From NCBI RefSeq assembly GCF_042477335.2, contig NC_091263.1, forward strand, positions 66,148,501 through 66,212,500: a stretch of 64,000 nt of DNA, given 5' to 3'. A model generated the notes under the pieces. It saw only the letters and a list, made by a program, of their open reading frames with translations. It made no database searches and had not been told where the DNA came from. How positions within the stretch are numbered: position 1 is the stretch's first letter; each line of letters begins with the position of its first letter. The stretch comes from Ovis canadensis. Lineage: Eukaryota > Chordata > Mammalia > Artiodactyla > Bovidae. The position numbers and the translations under genes were made by a program. This document shows positions 1 to 12,100 of this stretch, piece by piece.

Positions 1-1256
1 AATGCTCAAAATTCCCCAACTGAGGTTTCAACAGTATGTGAACCATGAACTTCCAGATGTTCAAGCTGGTTTTAGAAAAGGCAGAGGAACCAGAGATCAA
101 ATTGCCAACATCTGTTGGATCACTGAAAAAGCAAGAGAGTTCCAGAAAAACATCTACTTCTGCTTTATTGACTATGCCAAAGCCTTTGACTGTGTGGATC
201 ACAACAAACTATGGAAAATTCTTAAAGAGATGAGAATACCAGCCCACCTTACCTGCCTCCTGAGAAATCTGTATGTAGGTCAAGAAGAAACAGTTAGAAC
301 TGGACATGGAAAAACAGGTTAATTCCCAATCAGGAAAGGAGTACATCAAGGCTGTATACTGTTACCCGGCTTACTTAACTTATATGCAGATGACATTATG
401 CAAAATGCCCGGCTGGACGAAGCACAAGCTGGAATCAAGATTGCGGGAGAAATAGCAATAACTTCAGAAATGCAGATGACACCACCCTTATGGCAGAAAG
501 AGAAGAAGAACTAAAGAGCCTCTTGATGAAAGTGAAAGAGGAGAGTGAAAAAGTTGGCTTAAAACTCAACATTCAGAAAACAAAGATCATGGCATCCGAT
601 CCTATCCCTTCATTGCAAATAGATGGGGAAACAATGGAAACAGTGAGAGACTTAATTTTTTTGGGCTCTCAAATCATTGCAGATGGTGACTGCAGCCATG
701 AAATTAAAAGATGCTTGCTTCTTGGAAGAAAAGCTATGACCAACCTAGACCGCATATCAAAAAGCGGAGACATTACTTTGCCCACAAAGGCCTGTCTAGT
801 CAAAGCTATGCTTTTTCCAGTAGTCATGTATGGATGTGAGAGTTGGACCATAAAGAAAGCTGAATGCTGAAAAATTGATGGTTTTGGACTGTGGTGTTGG
901 AGAAGACTCTTGAGAGTCCCTTGGACTGCAAGGAGATCCAACCTGTCCATCCTAAAGGAAATCAGTCCTGAATATTCATTGGAAGGACTGATGTTGAAGC
1001 TGAAACTCCAATACTTTGGCCACTAGATGTGAAGAAATGACTCATTTGCAAAGACCCTGATGCTGGGAAAGATTGAAGGCAGGAGGAAATGGGGACAACA
1101 GAGGATGAGATGGTTGGATGGCATTGCCCATTTGATGGACATGAGCTTGAGTAAACTCTGGGAGCTGGTGATGGAGAGGTAAGCCTGGTATGCTGGAGTC
1201 CATGGGGTTGCAAAGAGTCAGACACAACTGAGCCACTGGACTGAACTGAACTGAAG
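1..1256 (+). mobile_element. BovB (RTE) LINE, 3' part, cut by window start
   Basis: Translation gives the RTE reverse transcriptase core in broken frames (FIDYAKAFDCVDHNKLWK at about 170-220, then the [11 protein letters not shown] and ELWCWRR blocks). It ends with the repeated GAACT tail typical of BovB 3' ends near 1,256. Several frameshifts and stops make it dead. Its 5' part lies outside the window. Confidence 0.95.
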
Positions 1257-1369
1257 GTAAGAAAGAAAACAGAATTATATATAGTGCCCACTTAAAACCA
1301 CAAAAGGCCAAAAAAGAGTGAAAGACAAAAATAAGAATAAACAAGAGCAACAAATACTAAGTAAAAAAT

Positions 1370-1730
1370 ATGGGCAATATTAATCTAACTATTCCAACAA
1401 TCACTTTAAACATCAACCATCTACTGTACTTCAGAAAAATGTATAAGAAATTGATAAAAGAAATCAAAGATGACACCAACAGATGGAAAGCCATACCATG
1501 TTCTTGGATTGGAAGAATCAGTATTGTCAAAATGACTATGCCACCCAAGGCAATCAACAGATTCAATGCAATTCCTATAAAATTACCAATGGTATTTTTC
1601 AGAGAACTTGATTGAAAAATCCTAAAATTTGTGTGGAGACACAAAAGACCCCATATAGCCAAAACAATCTTGAGTAAGAAAAAAGGAGTTGGACGAATCA
1701 GATTCACTGACTTTAGACTATACTACAAAG
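1370..1730 (+). mobile_element. L1 ORF2 fragment, left half
   Basis: From about 1,430 the frame reads the L1 ORF2 C-terminal segment ([19 protein letters not shown] ... [13 protein letters not shown] ... HKRPHIAKTIL). A stop at about 1,613 and a frame change kill it. It breaks at ACAAAG (1,725-1,730), where a BovB is inserted, and resumes at 3,151. Positions 1,257-1,370 are A-rich and unassigned. Confidence 0.9.
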
Positions 1731-3144
1731 GTGATGCTGTGAAAGTGCTGCACTCAATATGCCAACAAATTTGGAAAACTCAGCAGTGGCCACAGGACTG
1801 GAAAAGGTCAGTTTTCATTCCAATTCCAAAGAAAGGCAATGCCAAAGAATGCTCCAACTACCACACTATTGCACTCATCTCACACACTAGTAAAGTAATG
1901 CTCAAAATTCTCTAAGCCAGGCTTCAGCAATACGTGAACCGTGAACTTCCTGATGTTCTAACTGGTTTTAGGAAAGGCAGAGGAACCAGAGATCAAATTG
2001 CCAACATCCGCTGGATCATGGAAAAAGCAAGAGAGTTCCAGAAAAGCATCTATTTCTGCTTTATTGACTATGCCAAAGCCTTTGACTGTGTGAATCACAA
2101 TAAACTGTAAAATCCTGAAAGAGATGGGAATACCAGACGACCTGACCTGCCTCTTGAGAAATCTGTATGCAGGCCAGGAAGCAACAGTTAGAACTGGACA
2201 TGGAACAACAGACTGGTTCCAAATAGGAAAAGGAGTATGTCAAGCCTGTATATTGTCACCCTGCTTATTTAACTTCTATGCAGAGTACATCATGAGAATC
2301 GCTGGGCTGGAAGAAACACAAGCTGGAATCAAGATTGCCAGGAGAAATATCAATAACCTCAGATATGCAGATGACACCACCCTTATGGCAGAAAGTGAAG
2401 AGGAACTAAAAAGCCTCTTGATGAAAGTAAAAGAGGAGAGTGAAAAAGTTGACTTAAAGCTCAACATTCAGAAAACGAAGATCATGGCATCTGGTCCCAT
2501 CACTTCATGGGAAATAGATGGGGAAACAGTGGAAACAGTGTCAGACTTTATTTTTGTTGGCTCCAAAATCACTGCAGATGGTGACTGCAGTCATGAAATT
2601 AACAGACACTTACTCCTTGGAAGAAAAGTTATGACCAACCTAGATAGCATATTCAAAAGCAGAGACATTACTTTGCTGACTAAGGTCCATCTAATCAAGG
2701 CTATGGTTTTTCCAGTGGTCATATATGGATGTGAGAGTTGGACTGTGAAGAAAGCTGAGCACCGAAGAATTGATGCTTTTGAACTGTGGTGTTGGAGAAG
2801 ACTCTTGAGAGTCCCTTGGACTGCAAGGAGATCCAACCAGTCCATTCTGAAGGAGATCAACCCTGGGGTTTCTTTGGAAGGAATGATGCTAAAGCTGAAA
2901 CTCCAGTACTTTGGCCACCTCATGCAAAGAGTTGACTCATTGGAAAAGACTCTGATGCTGGGAGGGATTAGGGGCAGGAGGAGAAGGGGACGACCGAGAA
3001 TGAGATGGCTAGATGGCATCACTGACTCGATGGACGTGAGTCTGAGTGAACTCCGGGAGTTGGTGATGGACAGGGAGGCCTGGCGTCCTGCGATTCATGG
3101 GGTCACAAAGAGTCGGACACAACTGAGCGACTGAACTGAACTGA
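1731..3144 (+). mobile_element. BovB LINE inserted into L1
   Basis: A 5'-truncated BovB of about 1.4 kb starts inside the reverse transcriptase domain and ends in GAACTGAACTGAA. The stretch 2,124-3,134 stays open for 336 codons and keeps the YADD catalytic motif ([11 protein letters not shown], about 2,350-2,385) and the C-terminal [13 protein letters not shown] block. Upstream there is a stop near 1,913 and a frame break near 2,108, so no full protein is possible. ACAAAG flanks it at 1,725-1,730 and 3,145-3,150 as target-site duplication. The low damage suggests a fairly young insertion. Confidence 0.95.
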
Positions 3145-3150
3145 ACAAAG

Positions 3151-3749
3151 GCATAATCATCAAATCAGTATGGTACTGGCACAAAAATGGAAATATAGAT
3201 AAATGTAACAAGATAGAAAGTCCATAAATAAACCCATGAACCTATGGCCAATTAATCAATGATGAAGAAGGCAAGACTATACAATGGAAGAAAGACAACC
3301 TCTTCTGTAAAAAGTGTTGGCAAAAATTGACAGCTACATGTTAAGAAATGATATTAGAATATTTTAAACACCATATACAAAATAAACTCAAAATAGATTC
3401 AAGAAGTAGAAGTAAAACTTGATATTATAAAATTCTTAAGTTTAGAGGAAAACATAAGCTGAACTCTCTCTGACATAAATCACAGCAAGATCTTTTTCAA
3501 TTCATCTCTCAGAGTAATGGAAATAAAAACAAAGATAAACAAATTGGACCTAAATAAACTCAAAAGCTTTTGCACAAAAAAGGAAACCACAAACAAAACA
3601 AAAAGACAACCTGAAGAATCAGAGAAAATATTTGCAAATGATGAGACCAACAAGGGATTAGTCTCCAAAATTTACAAACAGTTCATGTGGACTAATATTT
3701 TCATAACCAAAAACCCAATCAAAAAATGGGCAGAAGACCTAAATAGACA

Positions 3750-3786
<37 letters not shown>

Positions 3787-4690
3787 CGCGCGCGCGCGCG
3801 CAGACATACAAATTGCCAAAAGGCACATGAAAAGATGTCCAATATCACTAATTATTAGAGAAATACAAATCAAAACTACAGTGAGATATCACCTCACTCC
3901 AGTCAGACTGGCCATCATCAAAAAATCCACAGACAATAAATGGTGGAGAGGATGTGGAGAGAAGGGAACCTTCCTACACTATTGGTGGGAATGTAAACTG
4001 GTACAGCCACTGTGGAGAACAGTATGGAGGTTTCTTAAACTAAAAATAGAGCTATCATATGATCCTACAATCCCACTCTTGGGCAGATATCCAGAGAAAC
4101 ACATGGTCCAGAAGGATATATGCACTCCAACGTTTACAGCAGCTCTGTTTACAGTAGCCACGGCATGGAAGCAACCTAAGTGCCCACTGACAGCAGAATG
4201 AATAAAGAAGATATGGTACATATATACCATGGAATTTCACTCAGTCATTAAAAAGAATGAAATACTTCCATTTGCAGCAACATGGATGGACCTAGAGATT
4301 GTCACACTGGGTGAAGTCAGTGAGACAAAGACAAATATTGTGTGATATCACTTATATGTAGAATCTAAAAAATTATACAAATGAACTTATTTACAAAGTA
4401 GAAACAGACTTACAGCCTTAGAGAATGAATTTATGGTTACCAGGGCAAAGTGTGGGGGGAAGGATAGTTAGGGAGTTTGGGACTGACATGCTATGTCAAA
4501 CACCGCTCTGTTTAAAATGGATAAACAGCAAGGACCTATTGTATAGCACATGGAACTCTACTCAATGTTATGTGCCAGCCTGGATGGGAGAGAATGGATA
4601 CGTGCATGTGTATAGCTGAGTCCCTTTGCTGTTCACCTGAAACTACCACAACATTGTTAACCTGCTATACCCCAACACAAAATAAAAAGT
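3151..4690 (+). mobile_element. L1 ORF2 end and 3' UTR, right half
   Basis: Continues the L1 interrupted at 1,730: a degenerate ORF2 C-terminal frame (GMVWY-type region, then [22 protein letters not shown] at about 3,940-4,000, [10 protein letters not shown]-type end) and an L1 3' UTR with the line 'aggacctattgtatagcacatgg' region near 4,530. It ends in an A-rich tail near 4,680-4,710. Multiple stops. Confidence 0.9.
3752..3802 (+). repeat. Compound (CA)n-(CG)n microsatellite
   Basis: A run of CA dinucleotides (about 3,753-3,782) passes through CAAA into uninterrupted CG dinucleotides (about 3,785-3,801), inside the L1 body. Almost the whole 50 bp alternates purine and pyrimidine, the arrangement that favours left-handed Z-DNA. 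Confidence 0.95.
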
Positions 4691-4714
4691 TTAAAGTTTG
4701 AAAAATAAAATAAA

Positions 4715-4900
4715 ATGGATAACCAACAAAGGACCTACTGTATAGCACAGGGAACTCTGGTCAATATTATGTAACAACATAAATAGGAAAAGAATTTTAA
4801 AAAGAATGGATACATGTATATGTATAACTCAGTCTCTTTGCTGTATACCTAAAACTAACAAAACACTGTCAATTACCTATAGTCCAATACAAAATAAAAA
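4715..4900 (+). mobile_element. Second L1 3' end fragment
   Basis: Repeats the L1 3' UTR motif (cctactgtatagcacaggga near 4,733) already present about 200 bp upstream, and ends in an A-rich tail near 4,900. Either a separate truncated insertion or a local duplication of the L1 3' end. Confidence 0.75.
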
Positions 4901-4904
4901 GTTA

Positions 4905-5336
4905 AAAAAATCAATCTAGATGTACTAATTAAAGACAGAGATTGTCAGAGTGGGTCAAAAACAAGATCCAACTAAATGTTGTCTATAAGAAATCACTTTA
5001 AATATGAAGACACGTATAGGTTAAAAATAAATGGATAGAGAAAGATGTGCTATATTAACACTAATCGAAAGACAGCAAGAGGTACTATATTAATTTCAGA
5101 CAGAGCAGACTTCAGAGCAAGGAAAGTTATCAGGGATAAAGAGGAATATGATGATAAAAAGGGTCAATTCACCAGGAAGACATAATGACCCCTAATGTGT
5201 TTGCACTTAACAGAGCCTCACTTTTGCTGAGTGTTCTACAGTGCTCAAATTGCTCTAAAATTAAAATTAAAAATAGTAAAGAATCACAATGAGATATCAC
5301 TATCCACATACACAGATGGCTAAAATGAATATGACT
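4905..5336 (+). mobile_element. Older L1 ORF2 endonuclease-region fragment
   Basis: The wording (KDTYRLK-like segment near 5,000, then a line about RADFRARKVIRD near 5,095-5,135) fits a diverged L1 ORF2 endonuclease-to-RT segment in the + sense. Heavily mutated; borders approximate. Confidence 0.6.
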
Positions 5337-5356
5337 GAGAACATCAAATATTGAGG

Positions 5357-5580
5357 AGCAGTTCCCAGGTGGCGCTAGTGATAAAGAACCCACCTGCCAA
5401 TGCAGGTGAGATAAGAAATGCAGGTTTGATCCCTGGGTTGGGAAGATCAACCTTGGAGGAGGGCATAGTAACCTACTCCAGAATTCTTGCCTGGAGAACC
5501 CCACGGACAGAGGGGCCTGGCAGGTTATAGTCCATAGGGTCTCACAAAGTCAGATACAACTGAAGCAACTTAGCATGCAT
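5357..5580 (+). mobile_element. Bov-tA SINE with 20-bp target-site duplication
   Basis: A tRNA-like head (ccaggtggcgctagtgataa ... gtttgatccctgggttgg) is joined to a BovB-derived 3' part ending in 'aagtcagatacaactgaagc'. It is flanked by a perfect 20-bp direct repeat, gagaacatcaaatattgagg, at 5,337-5,356 and 5,581-5,600. Confidence 0.93.
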
Positions 5581-5837
5581 GAGAACATCAAATATTGAGG
5601 TGCAGTTTGAATATCCAGCTATGTAGTACACAGCGGCATTGATAGACAACGTCTTGCTTCTAAGGGATTAATTTAGAGTTTTTCCTATGGATTCTAAGCA
5701 TTAGCACATGGATGTACAAGAACAGATGTTTCTTAATTGCTTATGTATGTGAGACTCTGAAGTGTGGTCATCACGGCCCTGAGTCCTTACCTGGAAGACC
5801 ACACCACATGAAAACAAGTAAATAAGAATTTTTACTA

Positions 5838-7659
5838 TGGGGAGAACAAGATGGCGGAGGAGTAGGTGGACGTGGAGTACCTCTCTCTCCATGGATACAT
5901 CAAGAATACACCTTCAGACACTGAAGTGTATGCAGAACACCAGCTGAGAGCGGACAGGAGTACATGACCAGTGAAAAAGAATATATAGAACCATGCAAAA
6001 CTCAAGATCAAGCCCTGAGCCTTTGGAGTGGGAGCACTGACTCCAAGACCCTAGACTGCCAGAGAACTAATCCTAAGGAATATCAAATAGTGAGAACTCA
6101 TACAAACGAAGCCATTTGAATACAAGACCCAGCATTACCCAACCACCAGTAGCACTCTGTGCAGGATGCCTCTTGTAAACAACAAACAAAACAAAAATAC
6201 AAACCCAATCATCAGCAGACAGGATAACCACCTCACTCAGCCTTGCCCATCAGAGGAAAAACAAATAAACAAACAAAACCTCAGCACAAATCTCACCCTA
6301 TGCAAAGCTAACACAAACCATTGGACTAACCTTAGGAGGGCAGAAATAGAAGGGAAGAAAGAATTCAACTTTCCTTGAAGCCTGGGAAAAGGAGACCTCA
6401 AACACAGTAAGTTTAAAAAAATAATGAAAAGGCAGAGAAATACTACACAAATGAAGGAACAAACTAGAAACACAGAAGTCCAAATAAATGAAGAGGAAAT
6501 AGGCAAACTATCTGAAAAAGAATTCAGAATAAAGATAGTAAAGATGATCAAAAACCTTGAAAACAAAATGGAGAAAATGCAAGAATCAATTAACAAAGAC
6601 CTAGAAGAATTAAAGAATAAACATGCAGAGACAAACAACACAATTACTGAAATTAAAAAATACTCTAGAAGGAATCAATAACAGAATATCTGAAGCAGAA
6701 GAACGAATCAATGAGCTGGAATATAAAATAGTGGAAATAACTTCTGAAGAGCAGAATAAAATGAAAAGGATGAAAAGAACTGAGGACAGTCTCAAAGACC
6801 TCTGGAACAATATCAAATGCACCAACAATCGAATTATAGGGGTCCCAGAAGAAGAGAAAAAGAAAGGGTATGAGAAAATTTTTGAAGAGATTATAGTTGA
6901 AAATTTCCCCAACATGGAAAAGGAAATAGTCAATCAAGTCCAAGAGGCACAAAGAGTCCCATACAGGATAAACCCAAGGAAAAACACACCAAGAAACATA
7001 CTAATCAAACTAACAAAGACTAAACACAAAGAAAGAATATTAAAGGCAACAAGGGAGAAGCAACAACTAACATACAAGGGAAACCCCATACACTTAACAG
7101 CTGATCCAGCAGAAACTCTGCAGGCCAGAAGGAAATGGCAGGACATATTTAAAGTACTGAAAGGAAAAAAATCTACAACCAAGATTACTGTACCCGGCAA
7201 GGATCTCATTCAAAATTGATGGAGAAATAAAAAGTTTTTCAGACAAGCAAAAGTTCGAATTCAGTACCACCAAACCAGCTTTACAACAAATGTTAAAGGG
7301 ACTTACATAGTCAAGAAATACAAGAGAAGAAAAAAGATCTTCAAAACCAACCCCAAACAATTAAGAAAATGGCAATAGGAACATGTATATCAATAATTAC
7401 TTTACTTTTTTTAATTTTTATTTTTACTTTATTTTACTTTACAATACTGTATTACTTCAAATGTAAATGGATTAAACACTCCAACCAAAAGACACAGACT
7501 GGCTGAATGGATAAAAAAACCAGACCCATATATATGCTGTCTGCAAGAAACCCACTTCAGACCTAAAGACACATATAGACTGAAAGTGAGAGGATGGAAA
7601 AATATACTCCATGCAAATGGGAAGTAAAGAAAGCTGAAGTAGCAACCCTCATATCAAAA
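5838..7659 (+). mobile_element. Ruminant L1, 5' UTR, ORF1 and start of ORF2
   Basis: Begins with an L1 5' end motif (gagaacaagatggcggagga, 5,842 on), then a short 5' UTR, the ORF1 relic (6,424-7,219) and the start of ORF2, whose endonuclease frame (TKRHRLAEWIKK ... PYICCLQETHF, about 7,480-7,560) is readable. A Bov-A2 SINE interrupts at 7,660. The element continues to about 12,830, which makes it nearly full length. Confidence 0.93.
6424..7219 (+). pseudogene. L1 ORF1 (RNA-binding chaperone) relic
   Basis: L1 ORF1p is the trimeric RNA-binding protein that coats L1 RNA. The N-terminal half (6,424-6,681) is a charged coiled coil; the rest, RRM-like core plus C-terminal domain (IIGVPEEEKKKGYEKIFEE ... 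NILIKLTKTKHKERILKA), lies in another frame from about 6,660 to 7,219. The two halves are separated by a one-base length change in the A run at about 6,655-6,660. Apart from that shift it reads well, so the element was probably active not very long ago on an evolutionary scale. Confidence 0.9.
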
Positions 7660-7946
7660 ACTGCTGCTGCTGCTGCTGCTGCTGCTAAGTCGCTTCAGTC
7701 GTGTCCAACTCTGTGTGACCCCATAGACGGCAGCCCATGGGCTCCCCCATTCCTGGGATTCTCCAGGCAAGAATACTGGAGTGGGTTGCCATTTCCTTCT
7801 CCAATGCATGAAAGTGAAAAGTGAAAGTGAAGTCGCTCAGTCGTGTCTGACTCCTAGTGACCCCATGGACTGCAGCCCACCAGGCTTCTCCGTCCATTGG
7901 AGTTTCCAGGCAAGAGTACTGGGGTGGGGTGCCATTGCCTTCCCTG
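7660..7946 (-). mobile_element. Bov-A2 SINE with (GCT)n / (AGC)n end
   Basis: Starts with a run of GCT triplets (7,662-7,686), the complement of the (AGC)n tail of Bov-A2, then two related BovB-derived units in antisense orientation (tccaactctgtgtgacccca; then gtcgctcagtcgtgtctgac). The 9-bp repeat CATATCAAA at 7,651-7,659 and 7,947-7,955 flanks it. It splits the L1 endonuclease region. Confidence 0.93.
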
Positions 7947-7955
7947 CATATCAAA

Positions 7956-8162
7956 CACAATAGACCTTAAAATAAAGATTACAAGAGATAAGGACACTAC
8001 ATAATGATCAAGGGATCAATCCAAGAGGAAGACATAACAACTGTAAATATCTATGCACTCAACATAGGAGCACCTCAATACATAAGACAAACACTAACAG
8101 ACATAAAAGGAGAAACTGACAGTAACACAATAATATTAGGAGACTTTAACACCCCACGCAGT
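7956..8162 (+). mobile_element. L1 ORF2 endonuclease segment between insertions
   Basis: Short L1 piece joining the Bov-A2 and BovB insertions. It reads the end of the endonuclease domain (ITTVNIYALNIGAPQYIRQ, then the ILGDFNTP motif at about 8,130-8,155). Confidence 0.9.
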
Positions 8163-9143
8163 TCAGGAAGCAACAGTTAGAACTGGACATGGAACAACAG
8201 ACAGGTTCCAAATAGGAAAAGAAGTACGTCAAGGCTGTATATTGTTACACTGCTTGTTTAACTTATATACAAAATACATAATGAGAAACACTGGACTGGG
8301 AGAAACACTGGACTGGAAAAACACAAGCTGGAATCAAGATTGCCGGGAGAAATATCAATAACCTCAGATATGCAGATGACACCACCCTTATGGCAGAAAG
8401 TGAAGAGGAACTAAAAAGCCTCTTGATGAAAGTGAAAGGGAAGAGTGAAAAAGTTGGCCTAAAGCTCAACATTCAGAAAATGAAGATCATGGCATCCGGT
8501 CCCATCACTTCATGGGAAATAGATGGGGAAAACAATGGAAACAGTGTGAGACTTTATCTTTTTGGGCTCCAAAATCACTGCAGATGGTGATTGCAGCCAT
8601 GCAATTAAAAGACGCTTACTCCTTGGAAGAAAAGTTATGACCAACCTAGACAGCATATTCAAAAGCAGAGACATTACTTTGCTGACTAAGGTCCAGCTAG
8701 TCAAGGCTATGGTTTTTCCAGTAGTCATGTATGGATGTGAGAGTTGGACTGTGAAGAAGGCTGAGTGCCAAAGAATTGATGCTTTTGAACTGTGGTGTTG
8801 GAGAAGACTTTTGAGAGTCCCTTGGACTTCAAGGAGTCCAACCAGTCCATTATGAAGGAGATTAGCCCTGGGATTTCTTTGGAAGGAATGATGCTAAAGC
8901 TGAAACTCCAGTACTTTGGCCACCTCATGTGAAGAGTTGACTCATTGGAAAAGACTCTGATGCTGGGAGGGACTGGGGGCAGGAGGAGAAGGGGACGACA
9001 GAGGATGAGATGGCTGGATGGCATCACGGACTCGATGGACGTGAGTCTGAGTGAACTCCAGGAGTTGGTGATGGACAGGGAGGCCTGGCGTGCTGTGATT
9101 CATGGGGTCGTAAAGACACGACTGAGCAACTTAACTGAACTGA
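8163..9143 (+). mobile_element. BovB LINE inserted into L1 endonuclease region
   Basis: A 5'-truncated BovB begins at the GHGTT block of the reverse transcriptase and ends in the GAACTGAAC tail. It keeps [11 protein letters not shown] (about 8,365-8,398) but has a frameshift near 8,530 and another near 8,835. L1 sequence resumes at 9,144 (ccaatggaaagatcatcaaa), so it was inserted in the L1 after integration. Confidence 0.93.
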
Positions 9144-12100
9144 ACACCAATGGAAAGATCATCAAAACAGAAAATTAATAAAGAAACACAAGTCTTAAAT
9201 GATACATTAGATGAGATGGATCTCATTGATATCTTCAAGACATTCCATCCAAATGCAGAAGAATACACCTTCTTCCTAAGCGCACATGGAACATTCTCCA
9301 GGATAGACCACATCTTGGGTCACAAATCAAGCCTCAGTAAAGTTAAGAAAATTGAAATCGTATCAAGCATCTTCTCTGACCACAATGCTATGAGACTAGA
9401 TATCAATTACAAGAAAAAAACTGTAAGAAACACAAACACTGGAGATTAAACAACACGTTTCTAAATAACCAACAGGTTACTGAAGAAATAAAAAGGGAAA
9501 TCAAAAAATTTCTAGAAACAAATGACAATGAAAACACAACAACTGAAAACCTATGGGATGCAGCAAAAGCAGTTCTAAGAGGGAAGTTTATAGCAATACA
9601 ATCCTACCTCAAGAAACAAGAAAAACATCAAACAGACAACCTAACTTTACACCTCAAACAATGGGAAAAGAAAAAAAAATTAGTAGAAAGAAAGAAATCA
9701 TAAAGATCTGAGCAGAAATAAATGAAAAAGAAATGAAAGAAACAATAGTAAAGATTAATAAAACTAAAAGCTGGTTCTTTGAGAAGATAAACAAAATTGA
9801 CAAACCTTTAGCCAGACTCATCAAGAAAAAAAGAGAGAAGAATCAAATCAACAAAATTAGAAATGAAAAAGGAGAGGTTACAACAGACAATGCAGAAATA
9901 CAAAGGATTATAAGAGACTATTATGAACAACGATATGGCAATAAAATAGATAACCTGGAAGAAATGGACAGATTCTTAGAAAAATTCAGTCTTCCAAGAC
10001 TGAACCAGGAAGAAATAGAAATTATGAACAACCCAACTATAAGCACTAAAATTGAAGCTGTGATCAAAAATCTCCCCAAAAAACAAAAGCCCAGGACCAA
10101 ATGGCTTCACCAGAGAATCCTATCAAACATTTAGAGAAGAGCTAATGCCTATCCTTCTAAAATTCTTTCAAAAAATTGCAGAGGAAGGAACACTTCCAAA
10201 CTCATTCTACAAGGCCATCATCACCCTGATACCAAAATCAGACAGAGACAACATAAAAAAAGAAAACTACAGGCCAATGTCACTGATGAACATAGATGTA
10301 AAAATCTTCAACAAAATTTTAGCAAACAGAATTCAGCAACACATCAAAAAGCTCATACACCATGATCAAGTTGGGTTTATTACAGGGATGCAAGGATTCT
10401 TCAATATATGCAAATCAATCAATGTGATACATCATATTAACAAACTGAAAGGTAAAAACCATATGATAATCTGAATAGATGCAGAAAAAGCCTTTGACAA
10501 AATTCAGCACCCATTTATGATTCAAAATAACCAAAAAATGGGTATAGAAGGAACCTACTTCAACAGAGTAAAGGCCATATATGATAAGCCTACAGCAAAC
10601 ATTATTCTCAGTGGTGAAAAAACGAAAGCATTCCCCCTACGATCAGGAACAAGACAGGGTGTCCACTTTCACCACTATTATTCAACATATTTCTGGAAGT
10701 CCAAGCTACAGCAATCAGAGAAGAAAAAAAAAAAATACAAGGAATCCAGATCAGAAAAGAAGAAGTAAAGCTCTCACTGTTTGCAGATGACATGATACTG
10801 TACATAGAAAAGCCTAAAGATAGTATCAGAAAATTACTAGAGCTAATCAGTGAATTAAGCAAAGTTGCAGGATACAAAATCAATACACAGAAATCACTTG
10901 CATTTCTATATACTAACAATGAAAAATTAGAAAGAGAAATTAAGTAATCAATCCTATCCACCATTGCAACAAAAAGTATTAAATATCTAGGAATAAACCT
11001 ACCTAAGGAGACAAAAGAACTGTACAGAGAAAATTATAAGACACAAATGAAAGAAATCAAAGATGATATAAACAGACAGAGAGAACCCATTTTCCTGGGT
11101 AGAAAGAATCAATATTGTGAAAATGACTATAATACCAAATGCAATCTACAGATTCAATGTGATCCTTATTAAATTACCAATGGCATTTTTCACAGAACTA
11201 GAACAAAAAATTTCACAATTCATATGGACACACAAAAGACCCCAAATAGCCAAAGCAGTCTTGAGAAAGAAGAATGGAGCTGGAGGAATCAACCTTCCTA
11301 ACTTCTTATTATATTACAAAGCTACAGTCATCAAGACAGTATGGTACTGGCACAAAAACAGAAATATAGACCAATGGAACAAGATAGAAAGCCCAGAAAT
11401 AAACCCATGCACCTATGGGTACCTTATTTTTGACAAAGGAGGCAAGAATATACAATGGGGCAAAGACAGCCTCTTCAATAAATGGTGCTGGGAAAACTGG
11501 ACAGCTACATATAAAAGAATGAAGTTAGAACACTTCCTAACACCATACACAAAGATAAACTCAAAGTGGATTAAAGACTTAAATGTAAGACCAGAAACTA
11601 TAAAATTCTTCGAGGAAAATATAGGTAGAACACTCGATGACATAAATCAGAGCAAGATCATCTATGACCCACTTCCGAGAGTAACAGAAATAAAAACAAA
11701 AGTAAACAAGTGGGACATGATTAAACCTAAAAGCTTTTGCACAGCAAAGGAAACTATAAGCAAGCTGAAAAGGCAACCTTCAGAATGGGAGAAAGTAATA
11801 GCAAACGAAACAACTGACAAAGGATTAATTTCCAAAATATACAAGTAGCTCATACAACTCAATGCCAGAAAAACAAACAACCCAATCAAAAAGTGGGAAA
11901 AAAGACCTAAACAGACATTTCTCCAAAGAAGACAAACACATGAAAAGATACTCAACATCACTCATTATTAGAGAAGTGCAAATCAAAATCCACAATGAGA
12001 TATCACCTCACACCAGTCAGAATGGTCATCATCAAAAAGTCTACAAACAATAAATGCTGGAGAGGGTGTGGAGAAAAGGGAATGCTCTTGAACTGTTGGT

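Noticed and set aside
2124-3134. The 336-codon frame as a host gene
   Set aside because: It is BovB reverse transcriptase with a GAACT tail and target-site duplication. The same holds for frames at 49,799-50,557 and 54,060-55,001.
5357-5450. tRNA genes in the heads of Bov-tA and CHR SINEs throughout the window
   Set aside because: They have box-B-like GGTTCGATCC remnants but no intact cloverleaf and are fused to SINE bodies, so they are SINE heads and not tRNA genes.
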